In this document: positions 27,630-37,037 of the stretch, piece by piece
Layout: each line of letters opens with the position of its first letter
Position numbering within the stretch: the first letter of the stretch is position 1
Assembly (NCBI GenBank): GCA_020053355.1
Contig: JAGVNI010000006.1
Coordinates: 34,451 to 98,450, forward strand
Length of the DNA: 64,000 bases
From: an archaeon
Lineage (GTDB): Archaea; Micrarchaeota; Micrarchaeia; Anstonellales; Bilamarchaeaceae
Direction of reading: 5' to 3'
Translations under genes and position numbers: made by a program
Notes under the pieces: generated by a model
Database searches by the model: none
The model's input: only the letters and a program-made list of their open reading frames with translations
Told to the model about the DNA's origin: nothing

Positions 27630-30434
27630 TTAATATTCCCGTTTCTTCGGCTTCCAATCCGGGTCGCAGTCGTACGGGGTGGAAAGGAGGCTATCGAGCT
27701 GTTTCACAGTCACCCTGTAGTCCTCCCTGTATTCATCAATATAAGTGTTGCTGAAAAAATCGCTCTGGCCTGCAGCCTGCCTCCAGCCGCCCATCCATGG
27801 CGAACCATCCGCCCATTCCGAGAGGCCTTTTTCATAAGCGGTTCTGGCCTTGCAGTCATTGTCTTTGGTGATGACTCCTCGTTCGACCCACAGGAGGTTC
27901 GTCGGGTTGGCCGAGGCGCTTTTCATCCATACCTGCCAGCTGATTCTGGAAACGAACGGCGCTTCCCATCCGCTGTCCAATCCCCTTGCCGCAAGCTCCT
28001 TCCTCACCGCTCCGATGACCTGCGGGAAAGTGCCAATCAAGGTATATCGCAGCATGTTATACGCCATGTACGCCCTGCACACCTCCGCCCCGTTCCCGCG
28101 CATTCTCATATCCAATCCATTAGGCAGGTTGCGGACCAGCTGGTAGCGTTCGTTATATCCCATCCGGGCGAACTGTTCCCTTGCCTTCGGATTGGTTTTT
28201 TCGGTGAGCAGGAGCGGTATCAGCATATATGGGACCATCTTCACGGAATTGAAAAACATGTCCTCGCCCATTCCCCCCAAAGCGAGCATGTGAGTTCCGC
28301 CGGATTGCCAGCTCAGGTTTCGGGCGCGGAGCGCTTCGGCCCACTCGAAATGCTTTTTCCAGAATTCCGCTCCCCGCCTTTCGTCAAGGTACCAGAGCGA
28401 TAACGCCATCCTGCCGCCCTCTTCCGCGGTTTTCCTCCTCTCATCCGCCGAATCGGCCGCATGAGGCTTTCCGAGCTCCCTCAGCTTCAGCGCTAGATAG
28501 CCGTTCATTTCGGCAATCATGCCGTAAAGCTCGGCGCGGCCGTAATCAGTCAACTCTTTCCTGCCTGTCAATTTCGATAAGTCATCCACCGCTTCCGCGA
28601 CAAGCTGGACATTCTCCAATTCCTTGCTTTCGGGTTTTCCCCCCGCATCCCGGGTTTCCTCTACCTCAACCGGAATATCCTCTGCCTGCTTTTGCTCCGC
28701 CTTCTCCCTGGACCCGCAGTCAAGGATTGCCTTATCATCCGCATAGGCCCAGGAATACCCATCCCAATTGTATCCCCTGGAAGCGAAACGAAGCCCCCTG
28801 GCGGCTTTCTGGCTGATTATCCCAGAAACATTCCTGGTGCCGTATACTTCCTGCATGATGCGGTCCTCTGGATTCCAGTATTCGCCCGAAGCCTGCTGGG
28901 TCTGGATGCGCGGCAGGGCGGCTTGCGCCTTTAAGGGCATATGCGGTGGAAAACCCAGCCCTAAGATGACCAAGCTTAATGCAACCGAATCAGCAATCAT
29001 CTTGACGCTCAGGTCCACCTCCGACATGTCTATCGGGGTGTTCCGGTATCTGCCGATTCCCCTTATCCAGAACGGAAACATCATTCCCGGAAACCTGTCT
29101 TTGCACAGCGGATAATCAAACCCGCCCCCGTGAACCAAGTATCTTGCGATGAGGCTCTCCGCGGAGAACGCCTTGCCTCCCGGACATCTCTCCATGCCGG
29201 TGACCAGGTCCCTCATGGCAAAGCGGTTGAAAATGACCGGGGCGAGGTGTGTCGAATATGAGACGAGCATCACATCCTTCTCCCCTGCGTCATAGGCCAA
29301 TGCCGCCACGAGCTGAGAGAGCGCCTCGCAGTTGCCGCCTCCTGCAAACAGGGCATCGGAGAGCGTGCGCTTGCTGAGCCGGTATCGCATCCTGCCTAGC
29401 GCTTCCGGAACTGCTCTGGGAAGGCTTGACCCCCCGTCAATCCCGTTGCGGAGGGAATCAAGGAGGGCATCATAACTGGCCATCGCCTTTTCCGCATCAA
29501 ATGTGCGGCCATGCTCTTCTGCATCGATGCGGTTCGCGTTTATCAGGAATTCCCCCAGCCGGAACGTCCCCTTCTCAATATCGCGGAATGCCCTTTGCCG
29601 AAGCCCAATCCTTTCATGCGACATATCCCGTTTGTCAAGCGTATCTTCCTCGCGCTTTTTCGAGGGCACGGCCGCCGATGCGATTCCTAAAAGGCCAAGC
29701 GCCAGCGGGAAAGCCCATCTCGAATCGAATCCTTCCCTTGGCTCTATTCCATGCCTCGCTGCATACTCCCTGATGATGTCCTCGGGCTTCCCTTCATGCG
29801 CTTCCGGGGCCTTTTCACCGCTGACAAGGTCGAACTTATCGCCATCGCTCCTGTATATGGCCCTTGCATCCCCCGAATTGCCCCCCTGGTAGGACAGCCA
29901 TGCATCGTCGCTCCCGGCCGCGCCTGAATCATGGATGATGGAAAACAGCAGCAGCGCTTTCTGGCCCTGCGAGCCGACAGAATCAAGCAGCGCATCGCTC
30001 ATTCTCGCATCGCTTGAGCGCACGAGGGGCATCTTCAGCCCGGCGGTTGCAGCCGCTTTCAGGACGTCGTTCCCTTCCGCAAGCGACGAATCGAACTTAT
30101 CTATGTATCCCGAATATGCATCCAGGGTGCGGATGGGGTAAGCCGGTTTCCCCTCTGCCAGGGAATCGATGCATTCGGAACTTATGAGAAAACGGCCGGC
30201 TTCGAATTCCCCGTCGCTGCTTTTTTTCAGGGCGTCCGAAACCAGGGCCTCCCGGGCTGATTGGGCGCTTCTTTTTTCAGGCATCCTGGACAATGCCCCG
30301 TCTGCAGTTTTGCCGCTGCAGGTTTCAAGCAGCAGGCTCGCTTCATGCCCAAGGGGGTGCCTCAAAGCCGCCGCGCTGATTCCAGCGGCATGCAGCAATG
30401 CGGCTGATGCCAGGTACCTGTGAAGCCTGTTCAC
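27630..30434 (-). CDS. Large membrane-associated protein with duplicated transglutaminase-like domain
   Basis: 934 aa; GGGNCEALSQLVAALAYDAG...STHLAPVIFNRF (Cys...His) plus an upstream degenerate copy; N-terminal signal-like and internal hydrophobic segments. Confidence 0.6.
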   Translation of the reverse strand: MNRLHRYLASAALLHAAGISAAALRHPLGHEASLLLETCSGKTADGALSRMPEKRSAQSAREALVSDALKKSSDGEFEAGRFLISSECIDSLAEGKPAYPIRTLDAYSGYIDKFDSSLAEGNDVLKAAATAGLKMPLVRSSDARMSDALLDSVGSQGQKALLLFSIIHDSGAAGSDDAWLSYQGGNSGDARAIYRSDGDKFDLVSGEKAPEAHEGKPEDIIREYAARHGIEPREGFDSRWAFPLALGLLGIASAAVPSKKREEDTLDKRDMSHERIGLRQRAFRDIEKGTFRLGEFLINANRIDAEEHGRTFDAEKAMASYDALLDSLRNGIDGGSSLPRAVPEALGRMRYRLSKRTLSDALFAGGGNCEALSQLVAALAYDAGEKDVMLVSYSTHLAPVIFNRFAMRDLVTGMERCPGGKAFSAESLIARYLVHGGGFDYPLCKDRFPGMMFPFWIRGIGRYRNTPIDMSEVDLSVKMIADSVALSLVILGLGFPPHMPLKAQAALPRIQTQQASGEYWNPEDRIMQEVYGTRNVSGIISQKAARGLRFASRGYNWDGYSWAYADDKAILDCGSREKAEQKQAEDIPVEVEETRDAGGKPESKELENVQLVAEAVDDLSKLTGRKELTDYGRAELYGMIAEMNGYLALKLRELGKPHAADSADERRKTAEEGGRMALSLWYLDERRGAEFWKKHFEWAEALRARNLSWQSGGTHMLALGGMGEDMFFNSVKMVPYMLIPLLLTEKTNPKAREQFARMGYNERYQLVRNLPNGLDMRMRGNGAEVCRAYMAYNMLRYTLIGTFPQVIGAVRKELAARGLDSGWEAPFVSRISWQVWMKSASANPTNLLWVERGVITKDNDCKARTAYEKGLSEWADGSPWMGGWRQAAGQSDFFSNTYIDEYREDYRVTVKQLDSLLSTPYDCDPDWKPKKREY

Positions 30435-30560
30435 AGGGATGACTTTGCCGGGAACGTTTTTTAAATGTTGTTAAATTAGTAATTTTATGTTAATACTGCG
30501 GCAATACGCGCCTCCCGGGCCTCCTCATGATTTATATAGATTAACGGAGAGGACAAACCT

Positions 30561-31388
30561 ATGAGGAAAGCGCTTATCCTGCTGCTCGTCCTAGCCGCAT
30601 CCATCCATGCCGACTTCCTCATCGAACGGGTGGATGTAGTAATCAGCGACATCAATGCTGATGGCAGTGCGAAGGTGCACGAGAGCATCAAGTTCGTCAT
30701 GTTCGGCAACTACTCCAGCTCCCTATACGACAGCGGCATATCGAATACTGAACTGTCCTTCTGGTCCACGAACACGGGCCTAAAAGACGTCAAATTCCAC
30801 GTGAATCCGGCCATAGTCGACATCCGCGATTTGCGCCTCCGGCCGCAGCCCCGGACGAAATGCAATCCCATCCAGGGGATATGCCACGGCGAACTGATAC
30901 TGGATTACTGGGCGTTCCCCACCTACATGGACAACCAGACGTTCGATATGGAGCCCGGCACCGGCCTTTTCACCATAGAAAAATACAAGCCAAGGACCAG
31001 GCGCTATACCATCAACCCGGCTGCGTTGTCCTTCACGACCACCCCGGAAGGGAACATCATCCTGGATGACAATGTCTACCTCACAATCAACCCGCCTGAT
31101 GCGGCCAAGGTCCTGGACATCAACCCCCAGCCGACGGATTCGAGCATCCAGCTGCCCTCTTCAATCGCATCCCTGACATGGACCGACATCGTCCTGGTCA
31201 AGTTCTCGCTCGTTTTCGACGAGGAGGACAGCATAGACAAGGAAGTCACGGATTTCTTCGGCGGGATATTCCTAGGGACAAGCAGGCTGCTTGGCGGCCC
31301 CCAGGGCCCGGCGGTCATCGCGCTTGCCGCTGTCATTATAGGCTCTTTCCTTTACATTACGATGGCTAAACGGCGAGGCGAGGAATAA
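30561..31388 (+). CDS. Secreted/membrane-anchored protein, hypothetical
   Basis: Signal peptide MRKALILLLVLAASIHA; C-terminal TM GPAVIALAAVIIGSFLYITMAKRR. Confidence 0.7.
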   Translation: MRKALILLLVLAASIHADFLIERVDVVISDINADGSAKVHESIKFVMFGNYSSSLYDSGISNTELSFWSTNTGLKDVKFHVNPAIVDIRDLRLRPQPRTKCNPIQGICHGELILDYWAFPTYMDNQTFDMEPGTGLFTIEKYKPRTRRYTINPAALSFTTTPEGNIILDDNVYLTINPPDAAKVLDINPQPTDSSIQLPSSIASLTWTDIVLVKFSLVFDEEDSIDKEVTDFFGGIFLGTSRLLGGPQGPAVIALAAVIIGSFLYITMAKRRGEE

Positions 31389-32746
31389 TGTACAAAGGGT
31401 CAGACAAGGTACTTCGGCTAATAATTTCGGCAAGGCGCACGACCGCGGAGATTGCGAAGGAGACCGGCCTCAACGAGGACAGCATAAGGAGGATAGCAGA
31501 AGCCCTTAAAGGCGATGGATATGCCACAATAGAGACAACCGAGTCGCTCCACGGAATCCCCACTGCCGAGCTGGAGCGCTATGCGGGGAGCGTCTTCCCT
31601 GAGGTTTCCGTCCACCGCAAAGCCCTCCGGGGCGCAATGGTTGCTGACCTGACCCCTGATGAGAAATCAATAGGGATACGGTGGGCACGCGTCAAGGGGT
31701 TCATCGCCATCGAAGGCGGGAAGCTTGTTCCGGAAAAGGACGAGTCCGAAGTCGGAGAGGTTGCGAAGCGGATGAGCGAGGCGTTCTCGCAGCTTGCAAG
31801 GAGCGGGCGGTGCGAGGATGCCGAGATTTTCGAAGAGCTTTTCGAGCGCCGCCTGCTCGAGCGCAAGCTGGTGAAGACGAACACGGTAATCTACAGCGGC
31901 AAGAAGGTGGACTGGTCGCTTTTCGAGGAGAAATTCGATGTCAACGTGCCTGGCCAGAACGCCCGCGTGGGCAAGAACCATCCGGTCACCAAGCTTACGA
32001 ACCACCTGCGGACGATAATGTCCGAACTCGGCTTCCAGGAGATGGAAGGCGACATCATCGAGAGCTCGTTCTGGAACTTCGACGCGCTTTTCCAGCCCCA
32101 GGACCACCCGGCCCGCGAATTGGCTGACACGTTCTACATCAAGGGGGACTCCCCGCTTCCTGAGGATGAGGAGCTCGTTTCGCGCGTCAAAAAGGCGCAT
32201 GAGGAAGGCTGGAAATACCAATGGGACCCGAAAGAGGCGTCGAAGACAGTGCTGAGGACGCACACGACCGCGGTCTCGGCCCGATACGTGGCCGCAATCA
32301 AGGACAAGCGGCCCCGCAAATATTTCGCCATAGGGCGGGTTTTCCGCAACGAGGCCACGGATTACAAGCACCTGGCCGAATTCCACCAAATCGAGGGCAT
32401 CATCGCATGGGAGGGGGCGACATTCACAGACCTCCTAGGAGTCCTCAAGGAGATTTACGGCAAACTGGGCTTCGAGAAGATACGCTTCCGGCCGAGCTTC
32501 TTCCCATATACCGAGCCGAGCCTTGAGATAGAGGTTTACTTCGAAGAACGCAAGCAATGGATGGAGCTTGGCGGCGCCGGCATCTTCAGGCCCGAAGTGA
32601 GCATCCCGCTTGCCGGGGTGTATCCGGTGCTTGCCTGGGGGCTTTCGCTCGAGCGTCCGCTCATGCTTAAACTGGAGCTGGATGATATCCGCGACCTTTA
32701 CCGGAACGACGTCGATTTCCTGACATCCGCAAGGCTGGACCTATGA
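31388..32746 (+). CDS. pheS: Phenylalanyl-tRNA synthetase alpha subunit
   Basis: N-terminal wHTH; class II motifs (HPARELADTFY, HTTAVSARYV, RVFRNEATDYKHLAEFHQIEG, WMELGGAGIFRPEV). Confidence 0.96.
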   Translation: MYKGSDKVLRLIISARRTTAEIAKETGLNEDSIRRIAEALKGDGYATIETTESLHGIPTAELERYAGSVFPEVSVHRKALRGAMVADLTPDEKSIGIRWARVKGFIAIEGGKLVPEKDESEVGEVAKRMSEAFSQLARSGRCEDAEIFEELFERRLLERKLVKTNTVIYSGKKVDWSLFEEKFDVNVPGQNARVGKNHPVTKLTNHLRTIMSELGFQEMEGDIIESSFWNFDALFQPQDHPARELADTFYIKGDSPLPEDEELVSRVKKAHEEGWKYQWDPKEASKTVLRTHTTAVSARYVAAIKDKRPRKYFAIGRVFRNEATDYKHLAEFHQIEGIIAWEGATFTDLLGVLKEIYGKLGFEKIRFRPSFFPYTEPSLEIEVYFEERKQWMELGGAGIFRPEVSIPLAGVYPVLAWGLSLERPLMLKLELDDIRDLYRNDVDFLTSARLDL

Positions 32747-34647
32747 AACTGCGCACGATATTTATCGGGCTAATAGTTATCCTCCTGCTGGTCATGGCGG
32801 GGATAGTGGTATTCCTGCTTTCCGAGACCGTTGTCGGCGGGGAACAACAGACATCGCCCACGTCGTTTTCGGTCCTGGAGACCGGGGCGGCATCGGATTT
32901 CGCCTACGGCGTGTACAATTACCGCGGCGACGGCAACCTGACAGTCCTCAGCTACGACCGGGAGCCGAAGCATAAAATCGTGATAATCAACGACAGCCAG
33001 GCCGTCCAGGCGACGCGCCTTCCTGAGCTTGTGGAAAGCATCCGCACCCTCGAGCGCTACGGCTTCGACGTGAAGGTAAGCGACGAGCCGAAAATCGGCG
33101 ATGCCATATACGTCATCCCGACCGGGGCAATCCCGTCTTATGCGCTTTTCAACCTCCAGCAGAACTCATCGAACGCAACCATCGTCTTCATCGGCGGCAA
33201 GGATTTGCTTCTCAGCAGCGGCATCAAGAGGCTCAACTGGTACGATTCGCTGTCATCGGCGCAAAAGGCAAGGGTGGTCCAATACAACGGCACGCTCGAC
33301 GATTTCCTGGAAGGCAACGTGTCGCTTGCACAGGAAATCCTGCGCTCAAATTGGATGGTGAGGAACTCCACGACCTACTCCATATTCGGGGACGGCGTAC
33401 GGAGCGTCGTTGTGCCCTTCAACCGCACCGGCTACATGCGAATCATCTACGAGTTCCGGGACATCTACGGAATCTACGACTCGTCGCGGCTGCAGTCGCT
33501 GGGCCAGCCGCTCCGCCCTAACCCGCCCGTCATCTTCCCATGGGAAAAATCCTCGCTGCAGTACGTCCTCAACAAGACGAACGGCACCGCATTCCTCTCA
33601 GTGAGGAAGGACGGCAAGGTGATTGAGCATGAGCAGCTCCGGAGGGTCACTGACGAGAACGTATTCCTGAAAAAGTTCGAGTACTCCGAGCCCGGCGAAT
33701 ACGTCCTCCTCGTGGACGACAATACCGGCATCATCGCAAGCGGCCTCCTGCATGTCAAGGACACGCAAATCCAGCTAATCGAAAAGCGCGGCTATACGTG
33801 CGTCTTCTCTGTCATGGTGGACGGGAAGCCCCTGGATAACGCGGAAGCGAACGTATCATTGGGAAATTCGTCAAAGCGCAAATACTTCATTTCTGACGGC
33901 CAGATGGTCGTGAGCGCCAAATTGAGCCAGGGCGAGAACATCTTCAACATAGAAATCGGCGGCGCGACAATCCCGGTGAAATTCGAGAACAAGGAAGACC
34001 CGCTGATTGAGTTCTACCTGAAATACGGCGTCCCCGCTTTCGCCATCGTGGCCGCGGTCTATTTCGGCGCCCGCATATCCCGGAGGCCGACATACCGGCT
34101 CCGCTTCGGCGACAGCGCGGACTACGTCCGGCAGGAGATGACGCTCCCGACTGACCGCGCCCTCGAAAGCTTCGCCATGATAAGGAAGGAGATGAAACTC
34201 GGCAAGTCCCCGATAACCCCGCACGAGTTCTCCGTCTCATTGAAGCGCTATCTCACGAACGGCGCGGACGTGACCGAGGGCAACGTGGAGGAAATCCTCA
34301 AGAAGCTTGTCCAGGCCGGTCATTTGGAGAACCACCGCGACTACTACCAGATGAAAGGGGAGGGCGATGTCATGCGGAATGTTTTGCGCCGCATGGTCCG
34401 CGAGAAACTGATTGAAAGCGGCACCCCGTTCCGGGAGGACGGGGACAAGTTCGTCACGAAAGACTTCGAAATCGGCTTTTTCGGCGAGCGCTTTGCCGGG
34501 AAAGGCGTTATTGTCGTCGACGACAAGATGGAGGAGAAACGCATCCTGGAAGGCATGTCCGAGTCCGAGCGCGCAAGGTTCAGGATACAGCAGTCCAACG
34601 GGATGATATCGTTCGTGCCGATAGACAGGCTGAGCGATGTCCTATGA
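32743..34647 (+). CDS. Membrane protein with extracellular region and cytoplasmic winged-helix-like tail
   Basis: 634 aa; N-terminal TM, second TM (YGVPAFAIVAAVYFGA) followed by wHTH-like repeats; ATGA overlap with pheS. Confidence 0.7.
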   Translation: MKLRTIFIGLIVILLLVMAGIVVFLLSETVVGGEQQTSPTSFSVLETGAASDFAYGVYNYRGDGNLTVLSYDREPKHKIVIINDSQAVQATRLPELVESIRTLERYGFDVKVSDEPKIGDAIYVIPTGAIPSYALFNLQQNSSNATIVFIGGKDLLLSSGIKRLNWYDSLSSAQKARVVQYNGTLDDFLEGNVSLAQEILRSNWMVRNSTTYSIFGDGVRSVVVPFNRTGYMRIIYEFRDIYGIYDSSRLQSLGQPLRPNPPVIFPWEKSSLQYVLNKTNGTAFLSVRKDGKVIEHEQLRRVTDENVFLKKFEYSEPGEYVLLVDDNTGIIASGLLHVKDTQIQLIEKRGYTCVFSVMVDGKPLDNAEANVSLGNSSKRKYFISDGQMVVSAKLSQGENIFNIEIGGATIPVKFENKEDPLIEFYLKYGVPAFAIVAAVYFGARISRRPTYRLRFGDSADYVRQEMTLPTDRALESFAMIRKEMKLGKSPITPHEFSVSLKRYLTNGADVTEGNVEEILKKLVQAGHLENHRDYYQMKGEGDVMRNVLRRMVREKLIESGTPFREDGDKFVTKDFEIGFFGERFAGKGVIVVDDKMEEKRILEGMSESERARFRIQQSNGMISFVPIDRLSDVL

Positions 34648-35918
34648 GGCTCGTATTCCTTCTTTTATTGGCTGGCATGGCGTATGCGCAGTATGCGGAG
34701 CCGCCTCTAGCCCAGGTCATGGCGAACAACACCCAGGCGGCGCAGGCGCTCGACGGTTATTACAACGAATCATACGCGCAGAACGGCACGATAACGCTTC
34801 GTTTCGACGATTACACCCAGTCGCCGAACATCTCCGCATCGGTGATAATCGTCGGCCTCACCCCTCAAGTCGACAATGTCTCCTGCATGACGGAGGACAT
34901 GGCGCTCGTATCCGCCCGCGGGCATGACGATGGGCCACTCGTATCCATCCCATATCCTGGATACCCTGATTTCAGCTGTGACAAGGCCTGGCACGATTCA
35001 ATCCCCCCGCCGTCCATGCCCCTGCGTTGCGATTTCGATGGCGATGACTGCTCGGAATTCGTGAACCGGACAATCGTGGCCTATAATCTGAATGCCACAT
35101 TCATTTTCAGGAACGATTCCCTATCCGTGCCTTTGTCTTCGACCAGCCTTGAAGTCCCGCCCGATATGCTATCCCTCCTTGAGAACGCATCAGGAGCGGA
35201 AAACCTCACAGTCAATATCAGCGGCAATGTGACATTCATCTACGAAGTCAACGACCAGTTCATCGACGGAATGGACTGCTTCAGCAACTACACCAATTTC
35301 ACATCATCCGTTCCGATAAACGTGAGCCGAGCATTCACGGTAGGCGGCAGGCAGAAGCTCTTCTTCCTGGTCGCCCCCATCCTGCGCGAGCAGTGGTTCC
35401 GGGACAACCGCTTCGATGTAGTCATTCTTTCGCAGTGCCCGCTATACCGGGCCGAGATATCCATGAACAACGCATCCGCGCGGAACATAACAATCCGCAC
35501 GTTCAATATCACGCGGGACTTTTTCGGATTCGCCTCGATGGTTTCAAATAAAAGCAGTCCGGCCGGTTGGTCGGAAAATTCCGGGGAACCAGTCACGCCC
35601 ACGCCGCTCGAGGCATTCAGCAACCCGTTCGCGTTCGTCTACCGCTTCAACCACAGCTATTCTGGCCTGGGGGAGAACAACCTGTCGCTCATTGTGCGCG
35701 ATGCGGCCCTCTCCAATGCGCAATACAACGAGACCCTGCTGAGCAGGATGCTGTCATTCGGCGGCACCACAACCGAGACCGGCCAAGCCATATCAGCGGT
35801 CCCTTCCAGGCCGAGCGCCAGCTTCCAGACCGGTTCGCTGACTCACCTTGAAATCGGCCTAGGCCTTGTGGGGCTGGTCCTGATACTGGCGTTCCTGAAC
35901 TTCTGGGTTCCGCGCTAG
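34644..35918 (+). CDS. Secreted, C-terminally anchored N-glycosylation-site-rich protein
   Basis: Signal MRLVFLLLLAGMAYAQ, many NxS/T sites, C-terminal TM IGLGLVGLVLILAFLNFWVPR; ATGA overlap with the previous gene. Confidence 0.7.
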   Translation: MRLVFLLLLAGMAYAQYAEPPLAQVMANNTQAAQALDGYYNESYAQNGTITLRFDDYTQSPNISASVIIVGLTPQVDNVSCMTEDMALVSARGHDDGPLVSIPYPGYPDFSCDKAWHDSIPPPSMPLRCDFDGDDCSEFVNRTIVAYNLNATFIFRNDSLSVPLSSTSLEVPPDMLSLLENASGAENLTVNISGNVTFIYEVNDQFIDGMDCFSNYTNFTSSVPINVSRAFTVGGRQKLFFLVAPILREQWFRDNRFDVVILSQCPLYRAEISMNNASARNITIRTFNITRDFFGFASMVSNKSSPAGWSENSGEPVTPTPLEAFSNPFAFVYRFNHSYSGLGENNLSLIVRDAALSNAQYNETLLSRMLSFGGTTTETGQAISAVPSRPSASFQTGSLTHLEIGLGLVGLVLILAFLNFWVPR

Positions 35919-35934
35919 AAAACGGCCAACAGAA

Positions 35935-36219
35935 TTATCCGCTGGGCCCGTCATGCTCCCCTTCGGTCTCCTCTACCATCTCCGCCGCGGTCTCCTTCTC
36001 CCTCGCGGGGCCGACCTTCTCGCCTGTTGCAAAAGTGCGCTTCACATCGGTGATTTTCACCGAGCACCGCTCGCCCCTCCGGGCCCCTTTCACAAAAACG
36101 ACGAAGCTCTCAATCTTAGCTATGCCATCCCCCTGGCCGCCCTGCCCTTCTATTAGGACATCCACGGTGTCGCCCACCGAGACCGGCTTGGGGATTCCGA
36201 ACTTTTTCTCCTCCCCCAT
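35935..36219 (-). CDS. TRAM-domain RNA-binding protein
   Basis: PVSVGDTVDVLIEGQGGQGDGIAKIESFVVFVKGARRGERCSVKITDVKRTFA. Confidence 0.9.
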   Translation of the reverse strand: MGEEKKFGIPKPVSVGDTVDVLIEGQGGQGDGIAKIESFVVFVKGARRGERCSVKITDVKRTFATGEKVGPAREKETAAEMVEETEGEHDGPSG

Positions 36220-36223
36220 GAAA

Positions 36224-36316
36224 TCACTTCTCCAACTGGCCCCTTGCGATGATTTCGCCCGATATCTCAGGCACCAGCGCGGGGTCGAATAAGGATTCGT
36301 CCTTCTCCATGGACAT
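36224..36316 (-). CDS. Possible microprotein (30 aa) upstream of the TRAM gene
   Basis: MSMEKDESLFDPALVPEISGEIIARGQLEK; TTTTTAATG TATA-like element ~25-30 nt upstream; 4 nt from the TRAM start. Confidence 0.35.
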   Translation of the reverse strand: MSMEKDESLFDPALVPEISGEIIARGQLEK

Positions 36317-36361
36317 GATTTGCCGTCCTATCATTAAAAACCTAGCGGGGATTGAATAATC

Positions 36362-36964
36362 ATGGGATACCGGCTCGTCATTTTCGATTTTGACGATACC
36401 CTCCTGCACCTGGATGTCGATTGGATTGCGGTCAAGGCGGACATCGTCGCCCTGGCGCATGATCGGGGGGTGGAAATCGACCCCAGGCAGAACATCGTCC
36501 CCCTGGGGAACCGCCTCTCCGTCCATCATGGGCTGAAATGCGAGGTGGATTCCATCTACCGCAAGCACGAGATTGTTTGCGCAGAACGCCGCTCATACAC
36601 GCCTTTTACCAGGATGTTCGCCATCGCAAGGGAACTGAAAGCGAAAGGGTTGAAGATTGGCATCGCAAGCGGGAACCATTCTGATTCGATTAAGCGCATC
36701 CTCTCGGATTTGGGCATGCTGGATCTATTCGATGTGATTTGCGGAAGGGACGCGACAGCAAGGAGCAAGCCCGCCCCGGACGCGCTGCAATACATTATGG
36801 AAAAGGCCGGTGCGGCCCGGAGGGAAGTCCTTTTCGTTGGCGATTCGACGCATGATGTGCTCTCGGCCAAGGCAGCGGGTATCTTCCTTTTCCTGATACG
36901 CCCCAATTCAACCTTCGATGCCAAAAGGCTGCGGCATGAACTTGGACTTCCCAAGTCAGATTAG
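36362..36964 (+). CDS. HAD-superfamily phosphatase
   Basis: VIFDFDDTLLHLDVD; IASGNHSDSIKRIL; SKPAPDAL; VLFVGDSTHDVLSAKAAG. Confidence 0.93.
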   Translation: MGYRLVIFDFDDTLLHLDVDWIAVKADIVALAHDRGVEIDPRQNIVPLGNRLSVHHGLKCEVDSIYRKHEIVCAERRSYTPFTRMFAIARELKAKGLKIGIASGNHSDSIKRILSDLGMLDLFDVICGRDATARSKPAPDALQYIMEKAGAARREVLFVGDSTHDVLSAKAAGIFLFLIRPNSTFDAKRLRHELGLPKSD

Positions 36965-37037
36965 GCACGTCGTCCATCGAAAGTCCCTTAAAAAATTTAT
37001 CTCCTATTTATAAACATTAACACCCACTTTTATTCAC

